From the NCBI GenBank assembly GCA_025450375.1, contig JANWHO010000163.1:1-8865 (forward strand): a stretch of DNA of 8,865 nucleotides. The letters are read 5' to 3'. The DNA is from Chloroflexota bacterium. Its GTDB lineage: Bacteria; Chloroflexota; UBA5177; JANWHV01. This document shows, piece after piece, positions 5,315 through 8,865 of this stretch (the stretch's first letter is position 1; every line of letters begins with the position of its first letter). Under the pieces are notes generated by a model that did not search any database, was not told the DNA's origin, and was given only the letters and a program-made list of their open reading frames with translations. Made by a program: the position numbers and the translations under genes.

Positions 5315-6334
5315 ATGCCGAAGCCGCTTGCCCTGGTCCCGATCCCGCGCGGCCCAGTGGCCCTGGTCCGCTCCGCCCCCAACCCCGCCCCCGACCTGCT
5401 GATCGCCGCCTGGCTCGACGCCAAATCCGGGCGCTCGGGCAGCGCCAAGACGCTGGCGGCCTACCGCGAGACCCTGCGCGCCTTCCGCGCCCTCCTGGGC
5501 CGCCACGATCTGGATCTCGACGGCCCGACGCCGGAACTCGCCACCCTCGCCCAGGCATTCGCCGGGGCCACCCACCCTTCCGGACGGGGCCGCCCCGCCC
5601 GTGACGGCGTGGTCTCTCCCAGCACCTTTAACCAGCGCCTGGCCATCCTCAGTTCCTTCTACACCTTCGCCATGCGCCGCGGGGGGCTGGGGGCCAATCC
5701 AATCGCCCTGTGCGAGCGGCGCCGGGTGCAAGCCTACGCGGGGGCCCGCGCCCTCGACTACAAAGAGGTGCGCGAACGGCTGGCCCGCATCGACCGGAAC
5801 ACCCCGCTCGGCGCCCGCGACTACGCGCTGCTGGCCGTGCTCTTGCAAACTGGCCGGCGGGCGGGCGAGGTGGGTGGGCTGCTGGTCGCCGACCTCCTGC
5901 CCCGGCCGGGCGGCGCCCTCCTGGTCACCTTCACCCGCTGCAAGGGAGACAAGCAGATGCGCGATCTCCTCCCGGCCCCGGTGGCGGGCGCGGTCGTGAC
6001 CTGGCTGCGGCTGGCCTATGGCGGCGACCTGCCTGCTCTGCCGCGCGAGGCGCCGGTATGGATCAGCCTCTCCCCGAACCGGTCGGGGGGGACGCCGCTC
6101 CGCCATAAAGCGCTCTCGGCGATCTGCGCCCGCCGCCTGGGCATCTCCACCGTCCATGCCACCCGGCACACCTACGCGCGGGCCATGGAGGACGCGGGGG
6201 CCAAGGTGAGCGACATTCAGGGCCGGCTGGGCCATGGCAGCCTGGCCACCACCGGCCGGTATCTCGCGGCCCTGCGCGGGGCCGAGAACGAACACGCGGG
6301 CGCGGTGGCGGGGTTGCTGGGGCTGGAGAGCTGA
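5315..6334 (+). CDS. Tyrosine recombinase / integrase (XerC/D-like phage integrase family)
   Basis: The 339-aa product should cut and rejoin DNA at specific inverted-repeat sites through a 3'-phosphotyrosine intermediate. The N-terminal core-binding domain is at about 28-125 (LIAAWLDAKSGRSGSAKTLA, then NQRLAILSSFYTFA). The catalytic domain follows and keeps every active-site residue: R182 in TGRRAGE, K210 in TRCKGDK, H281 and R284 in HATRHTYA, H307 in RLGHGSLATT, and nucleophile Y316 in GRYLAAL. Length suits solitary integrases and is slightly long for XerC/D (about 300 aa). The extra length is an N-terminal extension and a Gly/Arg/Pro-rich insert near 87-98. Start choice: AAGGAGG at 5303-5309 is 5 bases before the ATG. 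A frame extending back to 5195 lacks such a site and would read through the inverted repeats. Target and role (element integrase or chromosome/plasmid resolution) are not known. Confidence 0.92.
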   Translation: MPKPLALVPIPRGPVALVRSAPNPAPDLLIAAWLDAKSGRSGSAKTLAAYRETLRAFRALLGRHDLDLDGPTPELATLAQAFAGATHPSGRGRPARDGVVSPSTFNQRLAILSSFYTFAMRRGGLGANPIALCERRRVQAYAGARALDYKEVRERLARIDRNTPLGARDYALLAVLLQTGRRAGEVGGLLVADLLPRPGGALLVTFTRCKGDKQMRDLLPAPVAGAVVTWLRLAYGGDLPALPREAPVWISLSPNRSGGTPLRHKALSAICARRLGISTVHATRHTYARAMEDAGAKVSDIQGRLGHGSLATTGRYLAALRGAENEHAGAVAGLLGLES

Positions 6335-6353
6335 GCTGGGGACCGGCGTCAAT

Positions 6354-6367
6354 CCGCCCGCGGGCGG
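6354..6367. repeat. 14-bp perfect GC palindrome after the recombinase stop
   Basis: CCGCCCGCGGGCGG is a perfect palindrome beginning 19 bases after the recombinase stop codon. It could fold as a short stem in either transcript, but no T-run follows on either strand. It may be a weak transcript end or chance in GC-rich DNA. Confidence 0.25.
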
Positions 6368-6523
6368 CGCGGCGCACCACATCGGGGTCGAGAACGGCGA
6401 GAAGCGTGTCGAAGCCGAGCAAGGGTGCCGGACAGATGGCATACCAAGCGGCAGCAGGAGCGATGCGAGCCGAGGTGCGTGCCGCCCATGCGGGCGCTGG
6501 CACGGTCCACGTGTCCGCTCGGA

Positions 6524-6784
6524 CTACCGTCCGGCGAGCACACCGAGGAGGAGCGACGCCGCGAGGGCGATCAGCAAGAGCGCCAGCAGTGGCGAGAGGT
6601 CGAAACCGCCAACCATGGGGAGGCGGCGACGGATCGGTCCGAGCAGCGGCTCGGTGACGGTATCCAGCAGGCCCGTCACCGGCGCCAGCCCACGGGAGCC
6701 GGGGAACCAACTCAGGATCGCGCGCACGAGAATGGCCAGCGTCAGGAGCTGGGCCAGGGTCGCAACCAGAAAGCTCAAGGTCAT
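6524..6784 (-). CDS. YggT family integral membrane protein
   Basis: The 86-aa product has the two-helix YggT layout. Hydrophobic helix 1 (about residues 4-25) is followed by RAILSWFPGS (21-30), a loop with the family's most conserved block TEPLLGPIRRRLPMVGGFDL (44-63), and helix 2 (about 64-84, SPLLALLLIALAASLLLGVL). YggT proteins are small membrane proteins, often near cell-division or osmotic-stress genes, with no established biochemical activity. Here there is no such neighbour. Start choice: a frame from 6808 would add eight residues but has no ribosome site. The ATG at 6784 has AAGGAG 9 bases upstream. The stop codon lies inside a small perfect hairpin (CGGAC-TACC-GTCCG, 6520-6533), with no T-run after it. 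Confidence 0.88.
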   Translation of the reverse strand: MTLSFLVATLAQLLTLAILVRAILSWFPGSRGLAPVTGLLDTVTEPLLGPIRRRLPMVGGFDLSPLLALLLIALAASLLLGVLAGR

Positions 6785-6797
6785 GAGGGGGGTCTCC

Positions 6798-6863
6798 TTA
6801 GCGTCCATGCCGCGTGCCGTCAGGTCGCCCTGCCGAGAGAGCCAGGCGCAGGCTTGTATTCAT
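6798..6863 (-). CDS. Possible 21-codon leader ORF before yggT
   Basis: An ATG at 6863 opens a 21-codon frame (beginning MNTSLRLALS, ending TRHGR). GGAG lies 6 bases upstream. The frame ends in TAA at 6798-6800, and the base run TAAGGAG places its stop directly on the yggT ribosome site. A CATAAT hexamer about 20 bases upstream could serve as -10. The arrangement would allow translational coupling, but the peptide resembles nothing I know and short frames of this kind occur by chance. Confidence 0.22.
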   Translation of the reverse strand: MNTSLRLALSAGRPDGTRHGR

Positions 6864-7138
6864 ACGGTACTCCGGCATGATTATGGCACGATAAGGAGGG
6901 GATGAAGACCCGTTAATCGTGTCCCATATATGCCGCGTCTCCCAGGAGCCGTACTGGCGCGGGAGCTCAAGCAGCGATCGCGAGTCATCTGATAGCGCCG
7001 GTACTCTCAGCCTTAAGCGATGCACGATCAAGCCCTCGGATGCGTAAAATAGACTACAGAGCGATTGCGGCGCGGCACGCGCCGTGCTACGCTCACCCCA
7101 TGGTGATGCGTGATTGACTACCACAAGGAGAACCGCAC

Positions 7139-7219
7139 TTGAAGGCAACACTCCAGGTTCGCCGGCACCTTACCACACAGGATCGAAGTGGCGCCGCCCT
7201 CTCGGAGTGTGTCTGCTGA
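7139..7219 (+). CDS. Possible 26-codon ORF with TTG start and good ribosome site
   Basis: AAGGAG at 7125-7130 is followed 8 bases later by TTG and 26 codons ending in TGA at 7217-7219. The peptide begins KATLQVRRHL after the initiator and ends SECVC. The GC-rich hairpin at 7068-7084 lies upstream and could be in its leader. It matches no family I recognise. TTG starts and short length make chance likely, so this is recorded only because the ribosome site is strong in an otherwise gene-free stretch. Confidence 0.2.
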   Translation: MKATLQVRRHLTTQDRSGAALSECVC

Positions 7220-7568
7220 GTGTCCGTTGATCTCCTAGTGGTTGTTCTCGCCGGCCCACGCGCCAGGATCGTCCGCGTCTGACCGTTCCCTCGCGTCTTC
7301 CCGGTATCCCGTACGGGGTCCGGAACGGATGGGTCATCGCGAACACTCCTGTCGTCGCGCGCCGGCTCTCCCCACGGAAACCTATCGACCACCAGAGCTC
7401 TCTCCTGGCGGATGCGCTCCACGCGGTCCTCGCGGCTACGGTGTCCGGTTGTTCCCTGACCGTACCTTTCGGTGCGGCCAGATGAGGAAGATCTGTATCT
7501 TCTGCTTCGCCTCACTGGCGAAGGAATGATCGCCCGTGGCTATTCCGCGTTTTCTGGAGCTATTCGAT

Positions 7569-7607
7569 GTATGCGACCGTCCCACCCGTGGTCGCAACCA
7601 TGCATAC
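7569..7607 (+). promoter_or_regulatory. Nested inverted repeats just upstream of the ABC exporter gene
   Basis: TGCGACC (7572-7578) is exactly inverted to GGTCGCA (7590-7596) with an 11-base spacer. Overlapping it, GTATGC (7569-7574) is exactly inverted to GCATAC (7602-7607). CATACT then repeats at 7603-7608 and 7615-7620. The cluster lies 28-66 bases before the ATG. It could be an operator, as many exporter genes are controlled by a local repressor, or a leader hairpin. No regulator gene is visible. Confidence 0.4.
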
Positions 7608-7634
7608 TCCCCACCATACTGGAGAGAGCCGCCC

Positions 7635-8865
7635 ATGCACCCTTTTCAGACATTGAACCGCTATTGGCGGCTGTTGGCCCACTACCTGCGGCCCCACTGG
7701 CCCCGGATGGCCCTGCTGGCCGTGATCCTGTGCGGCGCCATCGGGGTCCAGGTGGGCACGCCGCTGGTCGCGAGCCGCTTCATCGATCAGGCCACTTCCG
7801 GCGGGGCTCCGCGCGATCTGACCTTCCTGGCGTTGCTGACCATGGGCCTGGCCCTGGTGGGCCAGGGCCTCGCGGTCGCCGAAACCTACGTGGCCGAAAA
7901 CGTGAGCTGGACGGCCACGAACGCCCTGCGCGCCGACCTTGTCGCTCACCTGCTGCGGCTGGATGCCGCGTTTCACACGGCCCATACGCCCGGCGAGTTG
8001 ATCGAGCGGGTGGACGGGGACGTGGCCACCCTGGCCCGCTTCTTCTCGCGGTTCGTGGTCTATGTGCTCGGCAACGGCATCTTGATGCTGGGTGTGTTGG
8101 CACTGCTCTTTCATGTGGATTGGCGGATCGGCCTGGGACTGAGCGCCTTTGTCGGGCTGGCCCTGGCCGCCATGCTGCGCATCCGTGCCGTCGCCACGCC
8201 CATCCTGGCGGCGGAGCGCCAGGCCGGCGCCGATTTCTATGGCTTCCTGGGTGAATACCTGTCCGGCCTGGAGGATATCCGGTCCAGCGGGGCCGGCGCC
8301 TTCGTGATGCGCCGCTGCGCCGAGGTGATGCGGTCGTGGCTGGCCGTGACGCGGAAGGGCCAGATGAAGGGTTATACCATGATCGCCACCAGCCAGGGGT
8401 TGTTCGCGCTTGGCACGGCGGCCGCCTTTGCCCTGAGCGCCATGCTGTTCAGGTCCGGCACCCTGACGATCGGCACCGTCTATCTGATCTTCCAATACAC
8501 CGAGATGCTGCGCCAGCCGGCCGAGCAGATCCGCGACGAAGTGCGGGATCTGCAACAGGCGGACGCCGGGATGGGCCGGGTCGCGGCGCTCCTGGCCACG
8601 GCGCCGCGCCTGGTCGATGGCCCCGACGCCGCGTTGCCACCAGGCCCGTTGGCGGTGGAGCTGGACGGTGTCTCCTTTGGCTACGCGGAGGACACCCTGG
8701 TCCTGCGCGACATCAGTGTGCGCATCGAGCCGGGCCGCGTGCTGGGGGTGGTGGGGCGGACGGGGAGCGGCAAGACCACGCTGACCCGCCTGCTCGCTCG
8801 CTTCCATGATCCAGGGTCCGGCGTGGTGCGTCTGGGGGGCGTGGACCTACGGATGGTCCGCCTCC
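7635..8865 (+). CDS. ABC transporter, fused membrane and ATPase domains (exporter type), partial 3' end missing
   Basis: 410 codons are present and the frame runs off the window, so the gene is truncated by the window, not broken. Half-transporters of this kind dimerise in the membrane and use ATP to export drugs, lipids or peptides. The membrane domain spans about residues 15-300 with six hydrophobic segments (near 24-45, 62-82, 137-160, 163-181, 247-270 and 276-290). The exporter-type cytoplasmic-loop motif HTPGELIERVDGDV begins at 117. The ATPase domain begins at about 340 with VELDGVSFGY, whose Y350 would stack on adenine. Walker A is GRTGSGKTT at 374-382, with K380. Q-loop, signature and Walker B lie beyond the window. 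The ribosome site GGAGAG (7621-7626) precedes the ATG. Such genes often come as adjacent pairs forming heterodimers; the partner would be downstream. Substrate unknown. Confidence 0.92.
   Translation, partial: MHPFQTLNRYWRLLAHYLRPHWPRMALLAVILCGAIGVQVGTPLVASRFIDQATSGGAPRDLTFLALLTMGLALVGQGLAVAETYVAENVSWTATNALRADLVAHLLRLDAAFHTAHTPGELIERVDGDVATLARFFSRFVVYVLGNGILMLGVLALLFHVDWRIGLGLSAFVGLALAAMLRIRAVATPILAAERQAGADFYGFLGEYLSGLEDIRSSGAGAFVMRRCAEVMRSWLAVTRKGQMKGYTMIATSQGLFALGTAAAFALSAMLFRSGTLTIGTVYLIFQYTEMLRQPAEQIRDEVRDLQQADAGMGRVAALLATAPRLVDGPDAALPPGPLAVELDGVSFGYAEDTLVLRDISVRIEPGRVLGVVGRTGSGKTTLTRLLARFHDPGSGVVRLGGVDLRMVRL

Larger units (their letters stand above)
6864..7634. other. About 770-base region without a convincing gene
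   Basis: No protein family or known structural RNA was recognised on either strand. Minus-strand frames reaching 117-140 codons (7151-6798 and 7515-7093) are Arg/Ser-rich, start at GTG without clear ribosome sites and look like noise. Features seen: TAAAAT at 7045-7050, a possible + strand -10 with no good -35; a 7-bp perfect hairpin CGGCGCG-GCA-CGCGCCG at 7068-7084; an inverted repeat CCGTTCC (7283-7289)/GGAACGG (7322-7328) enclosing the palindrome CCCGTACGGG (7308-7317); and TACGGT (7437-7442)/ACCGTA (7459-7464). The region could hold an unrecognised small RNA, a decayed gene or simply regulatory DNA. Confidence 0.5.

Noticed and set aside
5195..6334. Recombinase start at 5195
   Set aside because: It would translate through both inverted repeats with no ribosome site. 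ATG 5315 has AAGGAGG 5 bases upstream and starts close to the conserved core-binding domain.
5249..6442. 397-codon open frame on - opposite the recombinase
   Set aside because: Low-complexity Gly/Arg/Ala/Gln-rich translation with no domain, while the + frame has a complete recombinase active site.
7093..7515. 140-codon minus frame, Arg-rich, possible decayed gene
   Set aside because: Part of it has high third-position GC, but the composition is dominated by Arg/Ser/Thr, the start is GTG without a ribosome site, and no motif is seen.
7482..7529. 15-codon frame MRKICIFCFASLAKE
   Set aside because: No ribosome site, and too short to separate from chance.
7472..8254. 260-codon open frame on + overlapping the exporter in another frame
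   Set aside because: It becomes Arg/Pro/Gly-rich where it overlaps the exporter, which reads in a different frame with recognisable motifs.
7560..8807. 415-codon open frame on - opposite the ABC exporter
   Set aside because: His/Gln/Gly-rich translation without motifs. The + strand frame gives a clear exporter membrane domain and Walker A.

Overview
The window is GC-rich bacterial DNA with tightly packed genes and strong purine-rich ribosome binding sites. The gene content and high-GC codon use would fit a Chloroflexota-like or other high-GC monoderm lineage. That placement is inference only, because no rRNA or marker gene is present. I identify nine protein genes, two of them cut by the window edges.

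Left part (1-4282): the 3' end of an ornithine cyclodeaminase/mu-crystallin family gene on + (1-150) runs into a three-gene minus-strand operon for a carbohydrate ABC importer. In transcription order it encodes a family 1 solute-binding protein (3752-2211), a MalF-type permease (2099-1134) and a MalG-type permease (1100-216). No nucleotide-binding subunit is present, so the importer must use an ATPase encoded elsewhere. A 530-base leader/promoter region (3753-4282) holds a TTGACA-type promoter candidate, a 10-bp direct repeat bracketing it, and a second family of GTAACA repeats. A strand-specific RNA hairpin lies between the binding-protein and permease genes.

Middle part (4283-6334): a minus-strand HigB-HigA toxin-antitoxin pair, with a perfect 7-bp inverted-repeat operator upstream, lies back-to-back with a + strand tyrosine recombinase that keeps all catalytic residues. 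Just upstream of the recombinase gene is a 12-6-12 inverted repeat with the geometry of a dif/lox-like crossover site. It could equally be a leader hairpin. A GC-rich hairpin follows it immediately. The toxin-antitoxin pair plus recombinase suggests a small accessory or stability module. No element ends or tRNA attachment target were found.

Right part (6335-8865): a YggT-family membrane protein on - (6784-6524) is preceded by a possible 21-codon leader ORF. About 770 bases with no convincing gene follow, holding several hairpins and one possible 26-codon ORF. Then comes the 5' two-thirds of an ABC exporter half-transporter on + (7635 to the window end), cut just after Walker A.

The most interesting points are the dif-like repeat next to the recombinase, the layered repeats in the sugar-operon promoter region, the binding protein with no cysteine at all, and three hairpins whose G-U pairs form only in RNA of the strand carrying the neighbouring gene. 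All were found by eye and none has been tested statistically.
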